The notes: generated by a model from the sequence alone, not told the origin. Numbered from the stretch's first letter, positions 42,934 through 55,695 are shown. The stretch is 64,000 bases of DNA from Rhizophagus clarus (GCA_015698045.1 BLAL01000288.1:186001-250000), one strand, 5' to 3'. Made by a program: numbers and translations.

Positions 42934-44589
42934 GAATCTAGTAGCGTAAGCTCCTACTTTCTCACCGGGTTGCTGCTTAATATTTTGTAACTTCATTGCC
43001 CATTGATTTTGTTTAGTCCTACTGGTGTATCTCTTTCTTAACTCTACACAAAAGTCACCATTTCTGCCATTGGCATCCCATCTGGTAATAGTCCCTGCTA
43101 CTTCAGCATACCAATCTGCTGTGTCTCTTCTCATACAAGCTGCTGCTTTCCTTACTTTGTCAGCTTGATTATTTCCTTCTAAGTAGCCATTAGCGTCCCA
43201 AATAATTCCAAAATCTCTTTCCCATTCATAAGGATCCTGGTCTCCTCTATAAAAAAGAGGTAATTCTCCAATTCTTGCTGCTCTATTAATAGGGGGTACT
43301 AAATTAGCTACAGCTTGATTAAGTGTATGAGTTATTGAATTTGCTGGAGGTTGATCTATATTTTGTCCTAAATCTACTCCAAATGCCAAGTTAATAGCTT
43401 ATTTGATATATTGTTTGACATGATTCTCTGTTGCCATATTTATTAAATTTGGACTGTTTGAACTTGTTGAATTTGTATTTTCTGATTTTGGGGATTGAGG
43501 ATTTGGAGGGATATTTATAACATTTTCCTCATCAAAATTCTCATCACCTGATTCGAATTCAATTTCCTCATATATCTCCCTAGTTTGTTGATTTCTTATC
43601 CAATCTAGCAAGATTTCCCCAACTTCGTCATCTCCTAAATGTTGATGATTATTATAAACTTCTATAAACTTATAATCATATATCTGTTCTGGTGTAAACT
43701 TTAATATATTTATGATTCTTAATATGTCTTTAATTGTGATTTCTAGCCCTTCTTCCTTCAATATATTATATATCCCTTGATATGTGTCATTTTCACAAAT
43801 ATCATTATCAATCGATGGATAATCGATTGTCCCTTCTTCAAAATTATTACTTTCAATAAATTTCTTTAGTATTTTATTTGTTAAATCTATGTTTATCCAC
43901 GCTTTTGGATATACAATATCATTTTTGCTGTAGGTTATTGACTTCTGTAACTCTCTTAATTTGTCTCTGTTTTCCCCTAGGTATATTTGATCTTCTAAAT
44001 ATAAAATTTCTTTAAAAATATCTAATTTTTTTATATCATTGGGGATTCTAAAAGCTGTAGTTTCTCTTTGTAACCATGTCCAAAACTTTTTGAATCCTTT
44101 ATTGACCTCTCCATCAGACAAAGTATAACCATATAATTGCAATTCACAATTATTTTCTATTTTCTCTTTAACTTTGTTTAATTTGAGTATTAAAAATAAT
44201 CCCTCTTCTGTTTCCTCTACACAAGTTTGTATTATTATCCATAAGATTTCTATCAAACCTTTAAGGCGATATTTTGGTCTTTCACTATATTCAGTTGACC
44301 ATACTAATTTTGTTGCTGCTTTGATAAACTCTTCCTGTCGTACATCTAATAATTCTGTGAATGATGCAATTGTCAACAAATTATATCCACTCTCGCTAAT
44401 TTGGGGTACAATTTCTAAATACATTTCCCAAAACTTTAAAAATTCTCTCTCTTCATTTACACCAATGTATCTGACAGGATAACACATTGTACACGATATA
44501 TCTTTAGTGTATTTTTCATTATTTAACTCGTGTTTTTCTGTTATATGTAAGACTTTATTTTGAAACCACCTTTCATATATGTCTGACAT
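42934..44589 (-). pseudogene. Ty3/gypsy gag piece 1: N-terminal part and capsid
   Basis: The start ATG is at 44589. The first 396 residues are a large acidic N-terminal region with no named domain (MSDIYERWFQNK.., later a Ser/Asn/Pro linker). A TAA at about 43396-43398, where CAA fits, separates it from the capsid start (AFGVDLGQN). The capsid shows YEWERDFGIIWDANG, RKAAACMRRDTADWY and WAMKLQNIKQQPGEKVGAYATRF, the retrotransposon gag pattern, and is cut by CACTA element 2. Gag would form the particle in which the cDNA is made. The N-terminal extension is long for gypsy gag. Confidence 0.88.
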
Positions 44590-45629
44590 TTTGTTTTAAG
44601 TAATCTTCTTTAAAATTTTAGTCATTTTATATCTTTTATTTTACCCTACTTTTTGTTCATTCTAACTTTCAGAAAATTTACCGGTTGCTTCATTAAATTT
44701 TTGCGAGTATTTTACTCTATTATTTTGCACTTTTATCACAATAAATCCTTTGTTAACTCTTTTAATGGATTTTACTTTTATTGACTCTAAAATTCTTAAA
44801 ATTTTACTCTTATAATTTACATTAATTTCTTTATTGTTCTCTAACTTCAATTTTCTCCATAATCTTTATTGATCTTAAAACTTTGTTTGGGATTCAATAA
44901 TAATTTAATTCGTAATTTACTTTAATTTCTTTAAACTTTAACTGTACTTTCTTACTTTATGTAACTCTATGTACTTTATTAATCTTAAAACTTTTATTGG
45001 GGTTTTATATTTTACAATTAAAACTTACATTTACTCTTAAAATTAAGTTTAATCTATCTTATACTTTTCTCTTGGTGAATTAATTATGCAGTGTTATACC
45101 TACCAAAGGTTCAGTTCGTCATAATTAAAATTCATCATACTTAAATTTTACTCTTAATTTAGGTCTCTGTTTGAAAGAGTCCTGCCCTGAGCCATACTCA
45201 AGGTTTGCTCCTATTAAATTAGAACTTTCTTTACTTAAGAACTCAAACCTGGCTCTAGTGCAAAGTGCCTCTAATCTATATAAGTTGAAACTTTAAATGT
45301 CTCTTCTAAACGCCTTATCGAATATAACACTTATTTGCGGTTGTGTAAAATCCAAGTTGTTAACACATGTATAAAGATATGCCGTGAAATCTACATCTGG
45401 GTATAATTTAGAAGAAATATTTTAAGTCCAAAATTATATTCATTCCAACACCATAATAGTCTACTTAGAAACTCGTGGGTTTTCCTCTAAGTCTTGATAA
45501 ATAACCTTTTTCTTCTTGGAGAGTAGTTGCTATATGACGATAGTAACAGGTTCTTTAACAAACGCTACCACTGTGTTTTATAATTGTAAGAAGACAATAA
45601 CTAGTGCTTTTCTCAGAGCATGCACCATT
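44590..45629 (-). other. Gypsy 5' leader region
   Basis: About 1 kb lies between the possible primer-binding site and gag. A basic 62-codon frame at 44662-44850 (minus) is open but resembles no family I know. The rest is AT-rich with runs such as CTTTATTAATCTTAAAACTTT repeated near 44870 and 44980. Confidence 0.4.
45611..45627 (-). other. Possible primer-binding site
   Basis: On the minus strand TGGTGCATGCTCTGAGA begins two bases after the end of the possible LTR. Primer-binding sites start TGG, complementary to the CCA of a tRNA. The matching tRNA was not identified. Confidence 0.45.
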
Positions 45630-45968
45630 TGTCACGCTGAACATCTGCCACTTCTGGCACAACAAGAAATACCATAAAAACAATTTACTAAACTATTACT
45701 TTTCTCAAATATAAACTTTATTTAAACTCTAAAACTTTATTATCTCTAAATAATTAGGTAGTTACATTTTTAAGTATTCGTAATCTAACCTATGCTTAAC
45801 GCTCATTTTACTAAGTCTACAAACTGGGGTTTATATATTATTTCATCTGTTGATCAATGATCTACTTTAATAATTAATAAAATGACTACTAATTTCGTAC
45901 TATATATTTGACTATCTTAATTTGATGATCTATTTAATCACATGACTTCATCGATTTCTGTTATTACA
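45630..45968 (-). repeat. Possible LTR (5' LTR of the gypsy element)
   Basis: A 339-bp stretch that, on the minus strand, starts TGTAATAACAG and ends CAGCGTGACA, followed by the primer-binding-like site and then gag. No second copy is seen left of 5668, so the pair cannot be checked within the window. Confidence 0.45.
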
Positions 45969-46116
45969 AGGTATTACCCATAGATGGTCCTGCAAAGAAC
46001 CTGTTAGAAAAAGTCAACATCAGGCCAACCGTGACAAGAAGGCTGAAGGTTCATCTACCAAGAAGAGTGATTCACAATGGCATATAAGCGAGAATCTGAC
46101 TAAAAAAGAAACATAA
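45969..46116 (+). pseudogene. Coding-like fragment at the outer edge of the possible LTR
   Basis: An open plus-strand frame of about 49 codons (GITHRWSCKEPVRKSQ.. to HISENLTKKET and TAA) has non-AT-biased codons and follows the LTR edge directly. It may be the tail of a gene into which the retroelement jumped, or of an older transposon. The family is not recognised. Confidence 0.25.
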
Positions 46117-47200
46117 ACATAAGATGACGAAAGTTTCACCAAGATTTTTAATACATTGACAAAGTTATTGTCAAAATTGATATCCCAATAGTTTCCTTTT
46201 ATATAGTGTGTTAGTTTAGTATTAAAAATTTTGTATTAATTAGTTATTAGACATAAAATTTGTATGTAGTTTCTTTCTTTATCATGTTTACTAGTCTTGA
46301 GAAATACTACTGTTTTTTTTTTCAGTTAGGACTAATAATCAGAAGTAAGTTATGGGAGGGAATTTTAAATTATATAGTTTTAGTTACCTAGATAGTGGAA
46401 TTTAGATAGTTAGATAGGTTTCACTCCTTGAGGGTAACTTTATTGTATGAATTGTATAAATATAATTTTTATGTTTATATTGCGGTACTTGACCTCATCT
46501 TTGGACATCTATGTACTGCAGTTTTCAATAAAAGGAAAATTTTTTTTTTTTTTAAAAAAAAAAAGAAATTTAATTTCAATATGAAAATTATCAAAAGTAG
46601 CAAATCAATACTATATACTGTAATAATTATAATAATAAAGTAATAGTGATTTAATTATCGCACATATATGTTATAACTGGGCACAAAATATTCTTTGCAG
46701 AAACTTTTAAATCAAAATCACATTGTAACCAAGTTGAAATTATATCATAAACCTTGTAACCAAGATCTGGTTACGATATGGTTTCATTCCCCTTACGATA
46801 AGTTTAAGTAAATCGTGTATATAAAGTTGACGCATATTAAGGAGATCATCACCTGATTTAACTGGATCATACAAAAATAGTATTGAGATTAGTAAAGTTA
46901 TGTTGAATTTATATTAACGTTATATTTAATGTATATTAAAGTTATATTTAAAGTGTGGTAAAAATATATTAAAGTTATATTTAATGTATAGCAAAGTTAT
47001 ATTTACTGTATCGTATAATTGTATTCAATATGTACTAAGTTACATTAAATGTATTTTAAAGTTAAATATAATTTTTATTTTCAATGTTGCAAATAAATCG
47101 TAAACTTTTCTATAACTCTAATTAAGATGAAGTATCCTAAAATAAAATGAATAGTTAATATAATATTAACTTAAAAAAAAATTCCATTTTATTTTTTACT
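46117..47200. other. AT-rich sequence, no gene seen
   Basis: Contains a T-then-A run (46539-46563) and a cluster of AAAGTTATATTTAATGTAT repeats at 46905-47070. No gene supported. Confidence 0.35.
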
Positions 47201-47204
47201 TGCC

Positions 47205-49165
47205 AGTTCAGTTGAAAACAAATCAAAAAGTTGCTGTGAAACCTTTCTCTGACGAAATTATTTCCAAGGTTTCTGATAGTATTATTCATGACCAACCTAA
47301 TATCAATCTTAGTACTGATTGGTACCTCGTGTCAAAAAATTACCTAAAAGAAGGAAAATGAACATGTAGTAATATTTGTTAACCAAAAAAATGTTTTAAA
47401 AAACTGATTACTTGCCGATATTTCACTAAAGAAATTTGAAAAATCACTTAAAAAAAGGAAAACGAACAGTTAGTAATGTTCATTAAAAACCATCCATCAA
47501 GAAAAGTTTTGCTTAATGCTTATCAAAAAGTAAAAGACGTGGAGTCGATATTCCTACAAAAAAAGAAAAAAATGTTAAAAGTATTTTTTCAAAATTCGAT
47601 TCTCAAACAAAGTCAAACTTATCTATTAAAGACTAGTATCCAAATAATTTCAGAGCCAATTTCTATACAAAAAAAAGGGAAATTTATATGAGTCGATTTT
47701 CCTACAAAAAGAAAAATTAAAATATTAAAAAAAGTTTTATAATTTTTAATATACATACATGTATATATGTATATAAAAGGTTTAAAATTTTTTTTTGAAA
47801 ACTTAACTGGTATTGAAGTTTGATCGAATCCAAAAAGATTTCATTGATGACCCGCCTAAAAAAAAGAAAAATGAACTGCTAGTAACAGTTCGTTAAAAGA
47901 AATATATTAAAAGAAACCCCCTCTCTTATTAAATTTTCACACATCCAGTACTTGAATAACTAAGCCATTTATAAAGAAAAAAATGAACAGTTAGAAACAG
48001 TTCATTAAAATAAAATAAAGAGAAAAATAAGTTTAAACTCACTGAAGCTTTTATTCATCCAAAAATCTAGCGTTTAAAAAAAAGAATATTTCTACCGAAT
48101 TTTCCATGTGTTCAAGGCCAAGAAACAAACTGTCTAAAAAAAGGAAAAGAAATTAGTAACTGTTTTTTAAAAGATGAAATAAAGAAATAAAAAATAACAT
48201 TATACTTATCAAATTTTCGTGCCCAAAGAGTTGATGAGCCAAAATCCATGTACAAAGATAGCAAAGAATCGGTTGTCTATAAAAAGAAGTAAATAAAACA
48301 TTTAATAAACAATTCATTAAAAAAAAGATTTTTTTTTTAAAAACCATAATGATATTCACATCCGAAGAACAGATTGTTAAAAAAAATAATGAAACATTAA
48401 TAATAATTATTTCATTAAAAGAAATGTATCAAAAAAAATATTGATTCCTACTTATTAATTCCCCATCAGTATCAACTATATTTTTTTCTCCCAAGATTTT
48501 AAAGAACCTGATTCCGAACCTTTTTTCAAAACTTTTTATTTTTCTCTATTTGATATATTTGGTTGACAAAAACCAAAGTAGGAACACAAGAATTATTAAT
48601 GTTTGTTAAAATATAAAGTAAAAAAAAGCCCAGACTCGAAAATAACCTACCTAAAAAAGAAAGAAAATATCAAAATGTTAGTAAATATTCCGTCTTTAAA
48701 CCAAAATAAACCCACTATAACTTTAATTAAAGAAATAAAAGAATACTTAAAAAAATCTTTCTATATCAAATCCATATTCAAGAAGAGCTGAAAAGATATC
48801 TAAAAAAATAAAAAACAAAGTCATTGGTTACCATTTCGTTAAAATAGAAAGATTAAGGAAATGAAAAAAACATACTATAACTCTCGTGTCCAATGACCTT
48901 GAAAAAAAAGACTGCCTAAAAAAAGAGAAAATGAAATATTATTCTAACGTTTCATTAAAGAGTAATTAGATACTTCCTCTAATTTATATAGTGAAAAAAA
49001 ATAGACAAGTATAAAAAAAATAACCTTTTCTACCAAATCCTATGTGTTAAAGTGTCCCAAAAAAACAAAAGAAAAGCAAACATTTGTATAAAATTTGTTA
49101 AAAGTTAAAAGAAAAAAAAAGAAAAGATCTATCAAATTTTACATTCAAGGAAGCTGAAGAGCCGT
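47205..49165 (-). repeat. Long array of micro-exon-like blocks with splice signals
   Basis: On the minus strand T-rich tracts ending TTTAG or TATAG precede short blocks followed by GTAG, GTAT, GTATG or GTGAGT. Examples are 48876-48915 (40 nt), 48747-48799 (53), 48206-48276 (71) and 48096-48133 (38). The gap 48134-48205 is 72 bp. Block sequences echo those of CACTA element 1 (ACAGTTTGTTTCTTGG, CTTTGGGCACGAAAATTTG, GGACACGAGAG). Many gaps carry AATGAAC..GTTCATT-type inverted repeats around ACTAAC (for example 47461-47485 and 47985-48010). No transposon ends were found around this array. Confidence 0.55.
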
Positions 49166-49169
49166 CCAA

Positions 49170-49300
49170 AAGGGAGAGGGAAAAGAAAAGGGAAGAGAAA
49201 AACGAAGGAAAAGAGAGGATAGGGGAAGGTCAAAAGGAAGTGAAAAAGGAAAGAATGAGGAAAAAGGGAAGGATGAAGAAAAAGGAAAGGGAAAGTTTCG
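49170..49300 (-). other. Purine-rich tract (pyrimidine-rich leader on the minus strand)
   Basis: Nearly pure A/G on the plus strand, as at 31005-31140. It lies between the promoter-like block and the first exon-like block. Confidence 0.5.
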
Positions 49301-49329
49301 TTAAAAGTTTAAAAATCATAAAGATATCT

Positions 49330-49395
49330 TTTTTTAACTAATTACATGATATGTGATGCTCAATTAATATACTATTAGACTATGATTTAAAGTTT
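49330..49395 (-). promoter_or_regulatory. Promoter-like block, second copy
   Basis: 49353-49372 is identical over 20 bp to 31197-31216, with further similarity in TTTTTTTAA and ACTATGATT on the sides. Confidence 0.45.
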
Positions 49396-49905
49396 ACACT
49401 AAAAGTATAACTAAATTTAACTTCCTGCACTAAACGTGTAATTTAAAATATAACTTTCAATTAAATTTATACCATAAGTATAATTTAAAGTTTAACCTTC
49501 TATTTACTAAGCGCATAATTTAAATTAAATTTGCACTTAAGCATATTTTAAAATTTAATTATAAAATAAAATTTAACTTTCGATAAAAAAAAACATTTCT
49601 GTTGAAAAAAAATATATTTTCGATTAAAAAAAAAATAATAATATATTTTGATTAATGTTTTCAATTAAATAATTTAATAAATTTATCACAAAAACAATTA
49701 CTTAAAAAAACTATTGTCAACTATTTATAGTAAGCTATTATGCTAACTGTTACATGTTAAGAAAAAATATAATTGTCTTATTCTGATTAATCTAATCATT
49801 ATTGTTACATGTTGATAATAAGCCAAGTTTATTATTAAAATTAAGTTTTTTCCTTCATAATCTCTTACTTTGTGATCAATTTTTTTTCTTACAATCTTGA
49901 AAGCT
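49396..49905. other. AT-rich sequence left of the LINE
   Basis: Degenerate repeats of AATTTAAAGTTTAACTTTC type at 49390-49600. No gene. Confidence 0.35.
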
Positions 49906-49944
49906 TGCATTATCCTTTTTTTATTTTTATTTTATTTTTATTGA

Positions 49945-50359
49945 ACAGATATTAGAAGCGAACACATAAATTATAAACACATCAAGATTGATACATGAAA
50001 ATAAAAAATGAAACTAACTAATAGAAGCGAACTAAATCTACTTCGACGGTGGAGTAATTATATAACGAACTATCTAAAAATAACCAACTACTTCTAGAAA
50101 CATTTAATAATTAACCCACTACCTCTTTTACAGCCAGTTAAAAACCAGGTAAACCAAAGCCCGCTCTGCAGAAAAGAAAGTAATAAAACCATATATAAAA
50201 TTCTATATAAAGTATACTAACTAACTACTAGCGCTACGAAGTAAGATTACTATAAAATTCAATAATATTTTTACCAAAATATATATTATTACGAATACTA
50301 TCTAGAGCATCAAATTTATATTCTAATTCTCTATCACTATTCAAAATATTATTAAACGG
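49945..50359 (-). other. LINE 3' untranslated region
   Basis: Non-coding. A block near 50120-50175 (CTACCTCTTTTACAGCC..CCAGGTAAACCAAAGC..GCAGA) is shared with the partial LINE at 58110-58170, linking the two copies. Confidence 0.65.
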
Positions 50360-53300
50360 TCAAAAATTTTTTAAAGTTAATTTTTTCTTTTTTGTAATAC
50401 CCAACGAACGTTCAAATTCTTTCATAAAAGAACAGCGACGTATCCAAATTTCTTTAAATGTTTGTTCATAAATGTACTGCCTGATCTCAATAATGATTAA
50501 CAGTAATTGTTTACGAGGAATACACAAGTTGAGAATTTGAGTCAACTCCAATGGTATAAAGCCTTTGATGAGATCCACGAAAGTGAAATTATCAGAATCT
50601 ATATTAATTGTCCATATGTCAAACGACAATAAGGCAGAATAATCAGTAATATCTGGATTATATTCAAATAACAATGATAATAAAAGATCAATTGTATTAT
50701 TCTTAATCTTTAAAAGAAGAGATCGATGTTCATCACATGTCCACACGTGATCAAACGTTTCATCTTCCAATCCACAACTAGGACATTTCCATCCATCGTA
50801 TAATTCTAGGAATGATTTCTTCATTTGTTCGATTGTAGGAATCTCTTCTATAAGAAGATGAACTTTATGAACTTTAACTTTAGAAGAAGACATTGAAGTT
50901 TCATTATTAGTGATATCGCAATTAAGGCATTCAAAGGTAGAAGTCCAATCAACTTCTAATTTTCGATATTTAGTATTCCTATGTAAGTTGATAAATTTTT
51001 CCAGACCTTTAATATGACTAACCATCTTAATAAATTTTCGTAAGTGAGTTTCAATGATGATATTATTCCATAACGGAAGTACTTTAATGTCAGGAGCAGT
51101 ATCTATAAAGTTAATAAATCTATCTTGGTCAATGTGAGCAGATTTTGCTAATCTATCCACGTGATTATTGCCGTCGCAATCAGTGTGTGCAGCTACTTTA
51201 AACATTTCTACATGTAAGTTCTGTTGACGAATAATTCTAATCAAAATTGACCATAGATAGCTATTGTTAAGTTTGAAATAATCTCGCGATGTAAGGGAGA
51301 AATTATTACATTTAAATCCCTCAAACATAGTAATCACGTTTAAGGAGTCAATGTTGATTCTCACTTTACTTCTATAAGGGACTACCATAAGAGCTAAAAT
51401 TACAGCTAAGAGTTCGCCTCGATATGCTGAAGGCCATTTATTAATCGTAGTATAAAATTCTACTTGAGGAATACCAAAGGATCTATCAAGGTGAGCAAAC
51501 GTGCAGCTAATGTTGCATTGTTCAGTGCCTAATTCAATAAGAGATCCATCAGTGAAAAATTCAAAAATACAGCAATTTGGATTATTAAATATAGTGAATT
51601 TTCGTTGAATTATAAGTAATTCATTTCTAGAAAGTCCTGGTTCTAACAATTCTAAAATAATATTGTTTTGTCTGATCATGTGATTTCTCATTAACGTACT
51701 TTGAGAAAGAGCATATTTTTTCTTAGCCTGATCAAAAAGATTAAAAATATTAAAATTAATACTTTTTTTTACGTTTAACATCTTCTTTGGTAAATTTAGC
51801 AGCCGATAAAAGCGGTACTATATGCTTTGGATGAGCAGTAAAAGCACAAACACCCATGCTTGAACAATTTACAGTATTAGCAGCACAAAGTGTATCATTA
51901 TAAATGGTAACATAGGTAGATGTTGAGGTTGATTGAGACATATCTGCGTGATAGTGTCAAAGAAGAATGTTGTCGTCATCAATAAGGCGTTGAACTTTTC
52001 CAAATAAAATCGAATTATGTTGAGGGCTATATACAACAGATAATGATCTATCTTGTTTTTCTATATTATAAGATTTAGTATCTTCAATATTATCAAAGAA
52101 TGTAGTAAATTTGTTGTAAATCTGTGGTTTAATATTAAGCCCATCCACTGTAATGAGTTTTTGGATATCCATATACCATTTTTATTCTTTGTTATCACGA
52201 CCAGGAATGGATTGAAAGTAATGTTTATTACATATATCAGTCCAATTAAGTAAGCGACGCTTGTCTCCTGAAATAATTTGTTCTACAAACATAATTTGGC
52301 ATGAGCGTAAAATTGTGCTGTGTTTGGACAAGAAGTCAAAAGTAGCAATAGTTGCAAAATCATTTTTTCCTCCTGCTATGGTAGGAAATCTGCCTTTGTC
52401 TACGACAAGAAGTGTAAAATCATTCTGTCTCATCAAGTTGATCATATTAAGTAAATAATTATTCTTCATACGTCTAGGGATTTTGTTAAAAGGAATACCC
52501 TCTATCAGCGGTCGAGAACACCAGAGTAGTTGTTGTAGCAGTTTTAAGCGAATTTCAGTGATTCTTCCTAAGATTCCCGTGTCATTTAATTGAATGCAAA
52601 AATTAGTAATTTTTGCTTAAAGTTGATTCTCGTAAGGATTACGATAACCATATATATAAGAATTATCTAGTATCGCGTTAGGGGCAGTATGAGCAAATTT
52701 GAGCTTGTTTTTAAACATTCGACGAAAGGGAACAAATAAACGATGAATTAAATCTGGTGATAAAACTAAACCTGTGACCAGTATTCAACACAAGGTATAA
52801 TAATCCTATTGAAAATATATAGGATATGTTTATCAGTAATTTTCTTTTTCCACATAAGGTTCGTTAGATAGTCAATTTCTGCTTTAACTTTAGAGATTAG
52901 AAATTGTTTATCATTTTCAATATTAAAATAAACTCCCAGGATACGAGTGGGTTCATGAGGGTGTTTGGCCTTGATACTAATAGATTCCCTTCCAAATTGA
53001 ATATTGATCTAGTTGTTATAGATGTGAGAATAACGACGCTTATAAATCTTAGTTCTCATCATAAGTTCAGATTTCTCTTTATTTATCTGGATATTATTTA
53101 GTCTATAAAAGGAGTCAGTGATGGAGAGCATAGATTCCAGCTTATCTTTCTTATCAGTAATCCACTGTGTGTCATCCATAAATGCCAAGGCTGGGACATG
53201 TTGTTCTATCACAGCTGAATTCAACTGTGGTACTTGCTGTATGTTGTTACATGATACCGTGTATCCCAAATTTTGTTTGTTAATCTCAGCAAGTAAAGGA

Positions 53301-55695
53301 TCGTAATAAATACACCATAAAACAGGTGAAATAACTTCTCCTTGGTCTATGCCTGTAAGAACATCATAAGCAGTCGTCTTGCCATAGGCTGTGATAACTT
53401 GGTTTGTTCTATCTTTAAATAAATCTAAAATTAAATGAGTGAATTGCTGAGGTAGTTTAATTCTGTCCATCGCTTTCTTTAGTTGGAAGGTATTGACACG
53501 ATCATAGGCCTTACCCATATCCTGTGATAAAATCCAAAGTTCATTATTATTATCAATAGCGTCTTGAATGATTTCATTAACGATCCTTATGGGTTCGAAG
53601 GTAGATTGTTTCGGCAAATCAGCGAATTGGTTTGTCTGTAAAATATTGTGTTGTTTCAACGTTGAAGTTAGGCGATGATTGAGTAATGTAATAAGTGCTT
53701 TACGAGCAGTCTCAAGTAGTGTGATCGGTCGAGAGTTGGATAATTCACAATTAAAGGGTTTTGGCTTGGCGATAGGAAAAACGGTTGCTTCTTTCCATTG
53801 TTTTGGTAAATAACCAAATTGTATAATCTTGCATATCAGATAATATAGAATATTATGAGCTGTTGGACTAAGGTGTTGAAGCATTTCATTAGATATTCCT
53901 GATGGGCCTGTAGCTTTGCCTTTAGGAAGGTTTCTAATCACATCTAGCCATTCATCACGTGATGGAAGGTCCATGAGCTTTGAGTAAATAGTCTCATTAA
54001 TATGGCGTAAAATTTGATATTGATCTTTCCAACACCCTTGAAGTGGCTTATTTCTATTAATCGAACCTGCAATTGTTTGGAAATGATGATTGGTTTCTTT
54101 GAGAACAGCTGATTCACCTGTGATCAGTGATTCATTGCCTTGGGCGTCTTTCTTATATATTTTTTCAATTGAGATATGGACCATCTCTTCTTCTGTGATT
54201 GAACGAATCATAGAGGCTTGATTGTCTTTGAAATTAGTACAGCGTTTCTTGATATTAGAAACTATTTGTTCCTGAACCATAATATCAAGTTCCAATTTGA
54301 AAAGAAGTCATAAGTGTTTTCTAATTTTACACAAATTCTTCAAAAATAGTTTGAAGTCGTCGAGTATAAGAAAGGTAAAAGACGATGAAAGGTCTGAGCA
54401 TTCATATTTGTCCAATGTCATATTAATGAGATGTTGGAACTTGGACCATTTAGCAGAGACATTATAAGTAATAGAAGTAGAAGCATTCAGTATCAAACGT
54501 ATTTCCAGTATACGATTAATGATATATTTTAGATCGAAGTAAATTGAAAGCTTCTTTTCTGGTGTAGTTTTAACTTTATTTCTAGTGACTTGCTTGTTGA
54601 CTATATGGGATTCAGCTACTTTCATGAGGGTTTGTCTAAACATGTCCCAGAGGGTATTGATGTGGTGAGGTTTAACGATGAAAAAGTCTTTCATTAGTGT
54701 ATTCTCAATCTCCAGGTCCAATTGGGTACCAAAATTCTCCCAGGTATGTTCATCATCCTTGTCCATTCATCATATTGAAATACGGTCCTTTTGATATATT
54801 TCTTCTTTTGATTGGATGTGTTCAAGAAAACACCAGTCATCTGTGCTGTATTCAATGACAATGTTATCGTTTTATGGTCAGTATCAAAATGATCGTTCTC
54901 TATTACTGTGCTATTAACGCTTTTCTCTAACATAGATAAAGATGCCCAAATATAATCTAATCTTGATTCCTGTCTATTAGAATCAGCTGGTGTATAAGTA
55001 TACATTTCTTCGTCATTGTCATTGAAGATTGGAATAGTATCTAACAATCTTCTACTTTCCAGAGTGCGAAACAAGGAAAATTGCCATTTATTATTGACAA
55101 AAGCCATTAAATATTTTCTATAATTAATATTGAAATCTCCCATGATGATGATTTTCATGTCACGTAATTGGGCATTGCTGATAGTATCATCAATGTATTT
55201 GTATAAAGCTTCAATTTGTGGTCTTTCTTTTTGATTAGCATTAAGGTAAACCTGAATTAAACGAAGTTTACGCTTATCGCTGAAGTACAAGTTCAAATAA
55301 ATGATTCTACCTTTGTGTCCAACAGCTTTGTGAACGAATATGTTGTATTTGGCGTCAATGATAATACCTACGCCTTGGCCTTTGCCCCCTAATTGTGAAT
55401 AATCAAAGTAACCGTGAACACCTAATTGATGCTGCCATATTTTTGCTTGTCGTTCAGAACAATTAGTCTCTGAGAGGCCATAAATGTCAATATTATAATC
55501 TTTCATAGCGTCAATTAAACTGATAAATTTATTTTTATTTAAAGTACGAATATTTGTAGATGTGATTTTCGTTATAGTGGAATCTAAAAGATCCTTTTTT
55601 GAATGAAAAATTGATGGTGAGTCAAGTTTGGGGGAATTGTTTTTTTTTAATTGAGAGGATAAAGAGGAACCAGAGGGAATATTGTTGTCCATCAT
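50360..55695 (-). pseudogene. LINE ORF2: endonuclease, reverse transcriptase, RNase H, C-terminal zinc motif
   Basis: The start ATG is at 55695. The endonuclease of the exonuclease-endonuclease-phosphatase type has GLSETNC, MGDFNINY, RLDYIW and DTDHKTI. The RT (54295-53009) has GKATGPSGIS, SRPITLLETARK, QDMGKAYDRV, GIDQGEVISP and catalytic FMDD, where most LINEs have F[AT]DD. A less conserved stretch (53000-51950) is interrupted several times. RNase H (51781 on) has FFTDGSL, YRGELLAV, NIDSLN and DGNNHVDRLAKSA. The C-terminus has CPSCGLEDETFDHVWTC. Lesions: frame change near 54750, TGA near 54310, stops near 53008, 52470-52620 and 51950. Its job was to nick the target and prime cDNA synthesis there; the RNase H would remove RNA. 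Confidence 0.92.

Noticed and set aside
47200-47345. Plus-strand open frame of about 48 codons (VKPFSDEIISKVSD.. type)
   Set aside because: It lies opposite an exon-like block of the minus-strand array; neither strand has independent support, so I did not call a gene.
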